The notes beneath the pieces are model-generated. The model did not search any database. It was not told the origin of the DNA and saw only the letters and a program-made list of their open reading frames with translations. From the NCBI RefSeq assembly GCF_014651135.1, contig NZ_BMWH01000009.1:121799-185798 (forward strand): a stretch of 64,000 nucleotides of DNA. The letters run 5' to 3'. Below, piece by piece: positions 25,774-33,936 of this stretch (the first letter of the stretch is position 1; every line of letters begins with the position of its first letter). A program made the translations under genes and the position numbers. The DNA is from Streptomyces echinoruber (GTDB lineage Bacteria > Actinomycetota > Actinomycetes > Streptomycetales > Streptomycetaceae).

Positions 25774-28623
25774 ATGTCGTCTGCGGTGGGGGAGGAGCCG
25801 GACGAGTCGGTCTGGGGAAAGGCGCGCGGGCTGGATCCGGAGCTTCCGCCGTACCCGCTGGTCAGACATCTCCTCGATGCGGCTGCCATGGCGTTGCATC
25901 TGTGGGACGTGTACCTGTCGGACAACCAGCGGCGGAGCATCGCGGACGGGTTGGGGCTCGCGGCCGAACCAGACAGAGCGCGTGCGGTGGTGGGGTTGTG
26001 CGCCGGGTTGCATGACATCGGTAAGCTCTCGGGCTTCCAGTTCTGCGCCCGGCACGGCAGCGAGCACCTTGGTGCGCCGCTTCGTGAGGACCGCGGCAAG
26101 ATGGGGACGGAGCGATGCGGTCACGATGTAGCCGGTATGCGGGTGGCTGCGGACGTGCTGGCGGTCCTGGGTTTTGACGCCGACGGGGAGACCGTGGCTG
26201 CGGAGCGGGTCGCGGAGATCATCGGTGGTCACCATGGCCGGTTCTACCGCAATGAAGGCGGGAGCAACTCCGCGTTCCTGGGAGGGTCGGCCTGGGCGCG
26301 GCAGCGCGTCGCACACGCGTTCGCGGTGTATGACGTGCTGGGTTCTCCCCGAGCGCCTGAGTCGTTCAAGGCTCCGCAGGCTGCTCTGGTGACAGGGGTG
26401 GTCATTCTCGCGGACTGGCTGGTCAGCCAGGAGCGTTATCTGCGGCGTCGGCAGAAGGCTCTTGAACCTTCCTTGGCAGAGCACTTCGCCCGGTCCCTCG
26501 CGGACGCTGCGGACCTGTTGGTGGATGCCGGGCTGAGTCCGGTGCGGTTGCGGCGCAAGGATTTCGCCGAGGCGTATGGCATCAAGGGGCAGCCCAATGC
26601 GCTGCAGAGGTCGATCATGGAGGAGCTGCCGGCGGCCGTGGGCCGCGGGGGCAAGGGCGGCATCCTTCTGGTGACGGCTGCGCCGGGGGACGGGAAGAGT
26701 GAGACAGCGCTGGAGGCCGAGCGGGTGCTGTCCGGCGTATTCGGCACGCGGGGATTCGCTTTCCTCCTGCCGACCATGGCCACGAGTGACCAGATGTACG
26801 GGCGGATCGCGGACACGCTGCGGCGTCAGGCCGGCCAGGGCGCGAGCCTGACCCTCGTCCACAGCATGGCCTGGCTCAACAGTGCCTACGCCGATGAAGA
26901 TTTGGGCGCGGGACAACGTGTTCTGACCTGTGACGGGGACGAGGACCTGGCGGGGCGGCAGCGGGCGGAGGCCGACATGCGTCCGCGGCAGTGGTTGCGG
27001 GGTTCCAAGCGCCCGTTGCTGGCGCAGTTCGCCGTCGGCACGGTGGACCAGGCGCTGATGTCGGTGCTGCCGGTGCGGCACAACGCTTTGCGGCTGCTGG
27101 CGCTGTCGGGCAAGACGTTCATTGTCGACGAGGCGCACGCCTACGACTCGTACATGCAGGTGCTGCTGGGTCGGCTGCTGAACTGGCTGGGTGCCTACGG
27201 TGTGCCCGTTGTCCTGTTGTCGGCCACTCTGCCCGCGTCGGTCAGTGATCGACTGATCAAGGAATATCTGCAGGGTGCCGGGCACCGGCGTGAGGTGCTG
27301 GGCGGGCGGACGTTTCCGGCACCGTACCCCGGCTGGCTGTACGTGGACGGCGCGAGCGCCCGTAGCACGCAGATGACCGAGACGCGACGGCGGGAGCAGG
27401 CCGGTGAGCGGCGCATGGGGCTTCGGCTCCACGTCGAGCCGGTCGTCCACGGCGCGGGAGGCGGGAAGCGCAACCGTTTCGCGATCGTCGAGCGGTTGGT
27501 GGAACCCGTGGCCACGGGCGAGGGCGGCAGCGCCCTGGTGGTGTGCAACACGGTGAGCGAAGCGCAGGAGACGTATCTGAGGCTCCGCGAGCGGTTCGAC
27601 GACCGTTCCCACCAGCAGGGAGGGATCGTGCAGTTGCTGCACGCCCGTTTCCCCGGGGATGTGCGGGAGGCGCGTACGCGAGACGTCACAGGCGGCATGG
27701 GGCGAACAGGGCCGCGGCCGGCGCGTCGGATCGTAGTGGCGACACAGGTGGTGGAACAGTCCCTCGATCTGGACGCCGACCTCGTCATCAGCGATCTCGC
27801 ACCGCTGGCCTTGCTGCTGCAGCGGGCCGGGCGATGCTGGCGGCACGAGAACTGGTGGGTCCGTCACGGCTATCCGGGCGGGCGCGGCCGTCCGAGCTGG
27901 GCGCGGGAACCGCGTCTTGTCGTGCTCGACCCGCTGTCCGAGGGCGGGGAGGTGCCGAAGCAGTGGGGCGAGGTCTATTCCGAGTTCCTGCTCGGCACGA
28001 CCTCCGCAAAGCTGAGCGAGCTCGCCGACGGGCTGGTCTCGATCCCCGAAGACGTGCAGGAGCTGGTCGAGTCGGTCCACGGAACCGGCGTGGAGTCCTT
28101 CGACTGGGATGTTTTCGACAGCCGGCGCAAGACGGCCTGGACCGCGCATCAGGGCAAGGAACTGGCGGAGCGGGGCCAGGCCGGTCTGGTGGCGGTTTGC
28201 CGGGCGCGGAGTGTGCGTGGCCTGCACACCCTGCACAGCCTGCCGGGCGAGGAGGACGAGTGGGAGGTCGCCACGCGGCTCGGAGCGGAATCCGTGCGAC
28301 TGCTGTGCGCATACGTCCAGACGGATGGGCGAAGAACCCTCGACCTGGCCGGTACCGAACGGCTCCCCGACCCCAGCGAGGGAGAGCCGGTTTCACCGGC
28401 TGCGGTACGGGCCGTGATGCGACGCACCGTCCCGGTACGCGCGAACTGGTTCGGGGCCGAGGACACGGAACTCATCAACCCGCCCAAGTCGTGGGCGGAG
28501 CATCCGATGCTGGGCGACGTCCGTGTTCTGTATCAGCCTGTGCAGGACGGCGCAGCCCGCGCCGTGATCGTCGGCGGCAGATCCCTGCACGTGGACGAGG
28601 ACCTCGGGCTGGTGCGGCGATGA
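25774..28623 (+). CDS. cas3: CRISPR-associated helicase-nuclease Cas3 (type I-E)
   Basis: A 949-residue HD-nuclease/helicase fusion recruited by Cascade to nick and degrade target DNA. HD domain: His-Asp at about residues 80-81 (LHDIGKLSGF) and GGHHGRFY. SF2 helicase: Walker A APGDGKSETA (about 305), VDEAHAYD (about 451), LSATLP, and QVVEQSLDLDADLVISDLAP followed by LLQRAGRCWRHE (about 682). ATG 25774 follows a G-run; GTG 25744 would add 10 residues. Codon use is less GC-biased at third positions than in flanking housekeeping genes, consistent with transfer. A 406-nt gap separates it from cas8e. Confidence 0.95.
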   Translation: MSSAVGEEPDESVWGKARGLDPELPPYPLVRHLLDAAAMALHLWDVYLSDNQRRSIADGLGLAAEPDRARAVVGLCAGLHDIGKLSGFQFCARHGSEHLGAPLREDRGKMGTERCGHDVAGMRVAADVLAVLGFDADGETVAAERVAEIIGGHHGRFYRNEGGSNSAFLGGSAWARQRVAHAFAVYDVLGSPRAPESFKAPQAALVTGVVILADWLVSQERYLRRRQKALEPSLAEHFARSLADAADLLVDAGLSPVRLRRKDFAEAYGIKGQPNALQRSIMEELPAAVGRGGKGGILLVTAAPGDGKSETALEAERVLSGVFGTRGFAFLLPTMATSDQMYGRIADTLRRQAGQGASLTLVHSMAWLNSAYADEDLGAGQRVLTCDGDEDLAGRQRAEADMRPRQWLRGSKRPLLAQFAVGTVDQALMSVLPVRHNALRLLALSGKTFIVDEAHAYDSYMQVLLGRLLNWLGAYGVPVVLLSATLPASVSDRLIKEYLQGAGHRREVLGGRTFPAPYPGWLYVDGASARSTQMTETRRREQAGERRMGLRLHVEPVVHGAGGGKRNRFAIVERLVEPVATGEGGSALVVCNTVSEAQETYLRLRERFDDRSHQQGGIVQLLHARFPGDVREARTRDVTGGMGRTGPRPARRIVVATQVVEQSLDLDADLVISDLAPLALLLQRAGRCWRHENWWVRHGYPGGRGRPSWAREPRLVVLDPLSEGGEVPKQWGEVYSEFLLGTTSAKLSELADGLVSIPEDVQELVESVHGTGVESFDWDVFDSRRKTAWTAHQGKELAERGQAGLVAVCRARSVRGLHTLHSLPGEEDEWEVATRLGAESVRLLCAYVQTDGRRTLDLAGTERLPDPSEGEPVSPAAVRAVMRRTVPVRANWFGAEDTELINPPKSWAEHPMLGDVRVLYQPVQDGAARAVIVGGRSLHVDEDLGLVRR

Positions 28624-28640
28624 GAAGAAAGCGGCTCTGC

Positions 28641-28729
28641 CCGGCACCCCCGCTTCGGCGGGGATGAATCCTCATGGCGAAGCCGCCCACGCCCGTCCAG
28701 GGAAACACCCCCACTGCTGCGGGGAAGAG
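28641..28729 (-). CRISPR. Degenerate two-repeat mini-CRISPR between cas3 and cas8e
   Basis: Two 28-nt segments, 28641-28668 and 28702-28729, each match the array repeat at 21 of 28 positions (array 1 plus-strand reading) and start exactly 61 nt apart, the array period, leaving a 33-nt pseudo-spacer (28669-28701). Both keep the hairpin: CCCCGC-TTCG-GCGGGG in the first; the second has one G-U pair. The first could alternatively be only the cas3 terminator, but that would not explain the second copy, the phase, or the flanking ACACCCCC and GGGGA bases. It is a relic array, or a crRNA-like regulatory RNA of the CreR/CreTA kind. Confidence 0.65.
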
Positions 28730-28809
28730 CACCCCTGGCAGTGTGCCAGAAGCCGGATGTGGTCATTCAGGCGGCGGTGGAAGCCTGGCGTCGCCATTTC
28801 CTCGTTCAT
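28672..28809 (-). CDS. 45-residue ORF with ideal ribosome binding site, overlapping the mini-CRISPR
   Basis: The minus strand has AAGGAG (28821-28816), 6 nt, then ATG at 28809. The ORF begins MNEEMATPGFHRRLNDHIRL and ends at TGA 28674-28672. Its 3' half runs through the degenerate repeat at 28702-28729 and most of the pseudo-spacer. The peptide has three cysteines and no recognised domain. The strong initiation site upstream of a crRNA-like element, in the same direction, resembles the toxin-gene arrangement of CreTA modules. Coding is uncertain, and the 28810-28950 stretch upstream stays open in the same frame. Confidence 0.3.
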   Translation of the reverse strand: MNEEMATPGFHRRLNDHIRLLAHCQGCSSPQQWGCFPGRAWAASP

Positions 28810-29029
28810 TTCGCACTCCTTTTTATCCCTCCGACTTCGCCCTTCCAACTTCACGCGAATGTCTGCGGCGGGGTCCCCGTCTGTGCTTGGGTATTCCGCG
28901 TGGTTGCTCTCCACACCGTTGTCAGTGGTGGCTGCTTCAATGTCGGCCACGACGCATGAGGTGATCGGCCGGGGACCGTTCGCCCCACCCAGGTGTGGCG
29001 TTGAGCCGTGTGTGTACAGAGGGGGTTGT

Positions 29030-30619
29030 ATGGCTGGGGGGTTCGATCTGCGGGACGAACCGTGGATTCCCGTACGTTTACTGACGGGCGAGTCGGTACG
29101 GCTGGGATTGCGGGGCTTGTTTCAGCAGGCCCACGAGATCGCGGACTTGGAGCTTCCGGTACCGCCGGCGGCGGCGGGTCTGCTGCGCATCCTGGCCGCG
29201 ATGACCGCGAGAGTCGCCCGGGACGGCGGTGTCCGTCTCGGTGACACGGGCGTCGCGGAGGACATCGAGGACTGGCATGCGCTACGCCGGCGCATCCTGA
29301 AGCGCGGCCGGTTCGACCCGGAGGCGGTGAACGCCTACTTCGATGAGGAAGTCCCGGCGGGCCGCTTCGACCTCTTCGACGAGCAGCGGCCGTTCCTGCA
29401 GGATCCGCGACTGGTCGCGGAGTGCGTGGACCCGAAGGGCGCGCCCAACCCGTCCGGGGTGAACAAGCTGGTGTTCGGGCGGCCTACGGGCGTCAACGGC
29501 GCCGTACTGTTCGGGCACTTCACGGACACCGCGCCGGTTCCGGTACCGGCCGACGAGGCGGTGTGGCATCTGATCGCGCAGTTGTACTTCGGCCCGTCGG
29601 GCCAGTGCACACCGCGCCGGATCACTTCCCAGCGGACCGGAAGCGGAGATGCGGCGCCACTGCGGAAGTCCCTCTCCTATTTCGCCTGGGCGCCGGAGCT
29701 GTTCACCAGCCTGGTGCTGGCTGTTCCCGGCCCACAGGCGGAAGTGGACTGGGAGGCGCAGGACGCCTGCCCGTGGGAGGAGGAACTGAACGCGCCGCTG
29801 GACCCACTTCCCGCCATGACGTGGCCGGGCAGGATGCTGACGGGCCGGTTCCGTCACGCGGCACTGCTGGTTCCCTCGGACGACCGCCGGTCGGTGACCG
29901 ACGCCTACCTCACGTGGGCGACGCACGAGCCCGCACCTCCGGTGCGTGATCCGTATCAGATCCTCGACCGCCGCAAGGACGGCGCGTTCCAGCCGCGGGA
30001 GGCGGACGGCACGCGGGCGCTGTGGCGGGATGTCGACTCGCTGCTGCTGAAGGACAGCGCGCAGGACGCGCAGCGGCCTCCCTGCCTGGAGGACCTGCCG
30101 AAGCACCTGCTGCCCCGGCTGCGGGTGCGGGCCTACGGGTTCGAGCAGGACGGCCAGCAGAAGGACAGCATCTGGTTCCAGGCGACGACTCCGCCGATCC
30201 TGCAGTGGCAGGAAGAAGCGGACGCGGAGATGGCGCACCACCTCAGCCGCTGTCACCGCGCTGCCGAGGACGCCGGCGCACGGCTCGACTTCGCCGCGAA
30301 AGTCGCCTGGCGGATCGCCACCGATGTGAACGCGGACACCTCACCGAAGGCGAAGATCAGGATCGACCAGCGCAAGCCCGGACCGTGGGCGTCGGCGGCG
30401 CTGGCCCGCTACTGGCCGTCCGCGGAGGTCGAGTTCTGGCGGCTGGCCGCACCGGAGCAGCTCACGGCCGACATCGAGCGGCCGTTCGTCGAGGCGGCGC
30501 TGGCCGCGCTGGATGAAGCGATCGGCCAGGTCAACCGTGCCGACATCCGAGTGGCGCGCGCCCGCAGCCGTGCCCGTTCCCTCCTCTTCGGGCTTTTGCC
30601 TTCTTCGCGGGCGGCCTGA
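29030..30619 (+). CDS. cas8e: Cascade large subunit Cas8e (CasA/Cse1)
   Basis: A 529-residue Cas8e that recognises the PAM in the I-E Cascade complex and recruits Cas3. Family features: N-terminal FDLRDEPWIPVRLL, the L1-loop region VNKLVFGRPTGVNGAVLFGH, the SLSYFAWAPELFTSLV stretch, and a C-terminal helical bundle. ATG 29030 follows GAGGGGG. It contains a TTA leucine codon at codon 17 (29078-29080), the only TTA codon I found in the window. In Streptomyces UUA is read only by the bldA tRNA, so synthesis may be tied to development. It is the first gene of a tight operon down to cas2. Confidence 0.92.
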   Translation: MAGGFDLRDEPWIPVRLLTGESVRLGLRGLFQQAHEIADLELPVPPAAAGLLRILAAMTARVARDGGVRLGDTGVAEDIEDWHALRRRILKRGRFDPEAVNAYFDEEVPAGRFDLFDEQRPFLQDPRLVAECVDPKGAPNPSGVNKLVFGRPTGVNGAVLFGHFTDTAPVPVPADEAVWHLIAQLYFGPSGQCTPRRITSQRTGSGDAAPLRKSLSYFAWAPELFTSLVLAVPGPQAEVDWEAQDACPWEEELNAPLDPLPAMTWPGRMLTGRFRHAALLVPSDDRRSVTDAYLTWATHEPAPPVRDPYQILDRRKDGAFQPREADGTRALWRDVDSLLLKDSAQDAQRPPCLEDLPKHLLPRLRVRAYGFEQDGQQKDSIWFQATTPPILQWQEEADAEMAHHLSRCHRAAEDAGARLDFAAKVAWRIATDVNADTSPKAKIRIDQRKPGPWASAALARYWPSAEVEFWRLAAPEQLTADIERPFVEAALAALDEAIGQVNRADIRVARARSRARSLLFGLLPSSRAA

Positions 30620-30705
30620 CCCGGTCCGCCGGCCTCCGCTTCATTCGATCATCTGCAGCTCACCCGTTTCCCGTCCCGCCCCTTCGCTTCCCTCTGGGAT
30701 GTGCC

Positions 30706-31365
30706 ATGCCCCAATCCACCTCGACGGCACCCGCGCCGTCGAAAAAACCCTCGCGGCCGTCCGACCGCTTCGTGGCGTACGTACACGATCTGTGCCAGTC
30801 CAAGAGGACCAGAGCCGAGCTGCGCCGAGGCCTCGCTCTGCCGGTCGAGCGGTGCAACTACCTGCACCGCTACCTCGTGCCGTGGGTGACCGGTGCGTAC
30901 CCCGACGGGTTGCACGCCGACGCCAGACGGGCCCACTACGCGGTGGCCGCGCTCATCGCCGCCCGCCCCCGCACAGCCCGCGATGCCGACACCGCGGCGG
31001 GCTCCTCGCCGGGGGACACGGACACCGACTGGTACAAGCGCGCCAACCTCGGCGCCGCGCTCGGACAGGCCGTCAACAAAGGCGTCCTCAAGCCGGCCAC
31101 CGCCGAGAGCACGCTGCACCTGATGTCGCGGCAGTCCGCCGACGCCATCCATCCGGGCCTGCCCGCCCTGACCCGGCAGCTGCTCACCGGCGGCGTCGCC
31201 GTGGACTGGGCGGTCCTTCTGGAGCACCTCTCCTGGTGGGACCGGGACCGAGACCGGATCGCCACCGCCTGGCTCGAGAGCTACTTCCGCATCACCAGTG
31301 CCGAGGCCGCACCCGACGACACCGACCGCCCCGAGACCTCCAACCCGCCCGAGGAGAACGAGTGA
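30706..31365 (+). CDS. cas11e: Cascade small subunit Cas11e (CasB/Cse2)
   Basis: A 219-residue, mostly helical Cse2 protein, two copies of which line the Cascade belly and contact target and non-target strands. Typical features are the FVAYVHDLC helix, TRAELRRGLALPVERC, LLEHLSWWDRDRDRIATAWL, and a variable linker. ATG 30706 lies 86 nt after cas8e, the only sizeable gap in the Cascade operon, with only a weak GGGATG as ribosome binding site. Its TGA shares one base with the cas7e ATG. Confidence 0.88.
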   Translation: MPQSTSTAPAPSKKPSRPSDRFVAYVHDLCQSKRTRAELRRGLALPVERCNYLHRYLVPWVTGAYPDGLHADARRAHYAVAALIAARPRTARDADTAAGSSPGDTDTDWYKRANLGAALGQAVNKGVLKPATAESTLHLMSRQSADAIHPGLPALTRQLLTGGVAVDWAVLLEHLSWWDRDRDRIATAWLESYFRITSAEAAPDDTDRPETSNPPEENE

Positions 31366-32522
31366 TGACCCTTTACCTGGACCTGAGCGCCCTGCAGTCG
31401 GTGCCGGCCGCGAACCTCAACCGGGACGACCTGGGCTCCCCCAAGCAGGTGCGCTACGGCAACGCACCCCGCATCCGCGTCTCCAGCCAGTCCTGGAAGC
31501 GGGTCATCCGGCAGGGCGTCGAGCAGGACCTCGGCGAGAAGGCCGCACGCACCCGCATGGTGCCCGTCAAGGTGAAGCAGGCCCTGGAACGTGCCGGATG
31601 GCCGGCCGAGCTGGCGGAATTCGCCGGGGCGCAGGTCGCCGCCAGCGCCGGCAAGAAGGGCATCGGAACGGAGAAAGAGGGGCACACCTCGGTCCTGCTG
31701 TTCCTGCCCGAGGCCGCCATCGACGAGCTGGCCGCCGTGTGCACCGAGCACCGCGAAGCGCTGGAGAAGGGGCAGGGCAAGAAGAACCCCGGGCAGCTGC
31801 TGCCCCCGAACCGGATCGAGGAGATCCTCAAGCGGCGCACCGCTTCCATCAGTCTGCTCGGACGCATGCTGGCGGAACTGCCTGACGCCAACGTCGACGG
31901 TGCCGCCCAGGTCGCGCACGCCTTCACCACCCACACCGCCGAGCCGCAGCGCGACTACTTCACCGCCGTCGACGACTGGCTGGGCGAGGCCGAAACGGGA
32001 AGCGGCCACCTGGACACCGCCGAGTTCAGCGCCGGCGTCTTCTACCGCTACGCCACCGTCAACGTCACCGACCTGGTGAAGAACCTGGAAGGCGACGTCA
32101 AGGCCGCTCGCACCGTCCTGGGCTCCTTCGCCGAGCACTTCCTCTACTCGCTGCCCCAGGCCAAGCGGAACAGCACCGCCCCCCACACCCTGCCCGACCT
32201 CGCCTACCTCGCCGTACGCGACCACCGCCCCCTCTCCCTGGCCGCCGCCTTCGAAACCCCGGTCTCCGCCGACCGGCTCGGGGGCTACTCCAAGAACTCC
32301 CGCCTGGCCCTGGCGTCGTACGCGCACGAGATCAACCGGCTCACCGGCGACCGCAACCGGCGCTTCCACGGCCACGCCACCATCGCCCCCGACGAGCAGC
32401 TCACCGGTCTGGGCACCGTCCACAGCTCCTTCGACCAGCTCGTCGAGGCAGCCGTGGAAGCCGCCCTGCCGCAGTCCGGAGAGCAGGAAGCCGCCCTGCC
32501 GCAGTCCGGAGAGCAGCAGTGA
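31365..32522 (+). CDS. cas7e: Cascade backbone subunit Cas7e (CasC/Cse4)
   Basis: A 385-residue RAMP protein, six copies of which form the crRNA-binding filament of Cascade. The start LYLDLSALQSVPAANLNRDD followed by SPKQVRYGNAPRIRVSSQSW is diagnostic for the family. TGATG overlap couples it to cas11e. The last 21 residues include an exact 10-residue duplication (EAALPQSGEQ twice) from a 30-bp DNA duplication just before the stop. Confidence 0.95.
   Translation: MTLYLDLSALQSVPAANLNRDDLGSPKQVRYGNAPRIRVSSQSWKRVIRQGVEQDLGEKAARTRMVPVKVKQALERAGWPAELAEFAGAQVAASAGKKGIGTEKEGHTSVLLFLPEAAIDELAAVCTEHREALEKGQGKKNPGQLLPPNRIEEILKRRTASISLLGRMLAELPDANVDGAAQVAHAFTTHTAEPQRDYFTAVDDWLGEAETGSGHLDTAEFSAGVFYRYATVNVTDLVKNLEGDVKAARTVLGSFAEHFLYSLPQAKRNSTAPHTLPDLAYLAVRDHRPLSLAAAFETPVSADRLGGYSKNSRLALASYAHEINRLTGDRNRRFHGHATIAPDEQLTGLGTVHSSFDQLVEAAVEAALPQSGEQEAALPQSGEQQ
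32457..32516. repeat. Exact 30-bp tandem duplication at the 3' end of cas7e
   Basis: Bases 32457-32486 are repeated identically at 32487-32516, in frame, 3 nt before the stop codon. Identity of the two copies suggests a recent event. Confidence 0.95.
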
Positions 32523-33289
32523 GCGGACTTGTGCTGCGCCTGGCCGGCCCCCTGCAGTCCTGGGGGGAGCGCTCCGCGTTCACCGCCGTACGGGACACCG
32601 CGCCGTTTCCCACCCGGTCCGCCCTCGTCGGCCTGTTCGCCGCGGCCGAGGGGATCGGCCGCGGCGACGGCGGACTGGACCGCTACGACAGCCTGCGGAT
32701 CACCGTGCGCGTCGACCGCCCAGGAGTCCGGGTCATCGACTACCACACCGTCGGTGGCGGACTGCCCAAGGCGCGCACCGCCGCGACCAGCGGCGGCAGC
32801 AACAAGGGGGCCGCCGTGATCACCCGGCGCCACTACCTGTCCGACGCGGTCTTCGTCGTCGCGGTCCGCGGACCGGAGGAGACCACCGCCCGCATCGCCG
32901 CCGCACTGCGCCGACCGTACTGGGCCCCGTACCTGGGGCGCCGCTCCTGCGTGCCCGACGAGCCGTTCCTCCTGCGCAGTCATGTCCAGGACCCCGAGGA
33001 GGAATTGCTCACCCGCGTCCCCCTCAGCTGCAGCACGCCTTCCGACCGCGGTGACGACACCATCGCCGTGGAATTCCTGCGCGAGCAACCGCCCTCCGCA
33101 ACGGCCGCCCCGCCGGCCGACACCATCGACGTCAACGACGTCCCGGTCAGCTTCGCCCAGCAGGGACGCGGCCACGGCATGCGCCGCCTGTACCGGACCG
33201 TGGAGCGGCTGCCCCGGGCCCTGGCCGGCCCCCAGCACACCCTGCTGCGGCGACTGATCGACTACGCCCAGACCGAGGAAAGCGCATGA
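32519..33289 (+). CDS. cas5e: Cascade subunit Cas5e (CasD)
   Basis: A 256-residue RAMP protein that caps the 5' handle of the crRNA. The start LVLRLAGPLQSWGERSAFTA and the following PFPTRSALVGLFAAAEG are characteristic, as are the ITRRHYLSDAVFVVAV strand and the C-terminal RRLYRTVERLP. The GTG overlaps the cas7e stop (GTGA) and its own stop overlaps cas6e, so the genes are translationally coupled. Confidence 0.93.
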   Translation: MSGLVLRLAGPLQSWGERSAFTAVRDTAPFPTRSALVGLFAAAEGIGRGDGGLDRYDSLRITVRVDRPGVRVIDYHTVGGGLPKARTAATSGGSNKGAAVITRRHYLSDAVFVVAVRGPEETTARIAAALRRPYWAPYLGRRSCVPDEPFLLRSHVQDPEEELLTRVPLSCSTPSDRGDDTIAVEFLREQPPSATAAPPADTIDVNDVPVSFAQQGRGHGMRRLYRTVERLPRALAGPQHTLLRRLIDYAQTEESA

Positions 33290-33936
33290 ACGACCACCCG
33301 GTGATCGCACGCATCCGCCTCAACCCGCACAGCCGCGACGTCCACCGCGACCTGCGAGACGCCACCCAGATGCACCGAACCGTCATGCGCATGGTCCCCG
33401 AGGGCCTCGGCGAGTCGCCGCGCCGCCGAGCCGGGCTGCTGTACCGCCTGGACGAGACCGACACCTCCAGCACACTCCTCGTCCAGGCCACCCGCCTCGA
33501 CCCGACACTGCTGCCCGCCGGATACGGCCACGCCGAGGTCAAGAGCCTCGCCCCTCTGTTCTCGTCCCTGCGCAAGGGACTCGCCGTCCGCTACCGCATC
33601 GTCGTCAACCCCGTCAAACGCGAACGCCTGCCACTGGAGCAGAAGAACAAGCGCGGCAAAATCATCCCCCTCTCCGGTGCGGACGCCGACCAGTGGTGGC
33701 TGCGCCGCGCCGCCGACGCCGGCCTCCAGCTCCACGTCCTGACCCCCACCCACCTGAACGCCGTCCGGCCCCGGGGCAAGCAGGCCACACCCATGAGGCA
33801 CAGCCTCCTGCGCTACGACGGCACCGCCACCGTCACCGACCCCGACGCCCTCGCCGACGCCGTCCTGACCGGAATCGGCCGCGGCAAGCCCTACGGCGCC
33901 GGCCTGCTCAGCCTCGCCCCGGCAGCCGCGGCGTGA
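33286..33936 (+). CDS. cas6e: crRNA endoribonuclease Cas6e (CasE)
   Basis: A 216-residue double-ferredoxin-fold RNase that cuts pre-crRNA at the base of the repeat hairpin and stays bound to it. A candidate catalytic histidine is in QMHRTVMRMVP near residue 30. The RAMP glycine-rich loop is GIGRGKPYGAGLLSLAP at the C-terminus. ATGA overlap with cas5e; its stop overlaps the cas1 GTG. Its substrate should be the CCCCGC/GCGGGG stem shared by both arrays and, with changes, by the mini-CRISPR. Confidence 0.93.
   Translation: MNDHPVIARIRLNPHSRDVHRDLRDATQMHRTVMRMVPEGLGESPRRRAGLLYRLDETDTSSTLLVQATRLDPTLLPAGYGHAEVKSLAPLFSSLRKGLAVRYRIVVNPVKRERLPLEQKNKRGKIIPLSGADADQWWLRRAADAGLQLHVLTPTHLNAVRPRGKQATPMRHSLLRYDGTATVTDPDALADAVLTGIGRGKPYGAGLLSLAPAAAA

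Noticed and set aside
28763..28790. A third degenerate repeat one period further right of the mini-CRISPR
   Set aside because: The sequence at the expected phase shows no useful match to the repeat.
28664..29029. Extension of the cas8e frame 122 codons upstream
   Set aside because: The extension has no Cas8e similarity and crosses the mini-CRISPR; ATG 29030 follows a G-rich ribosome binding site and begins with the family start.
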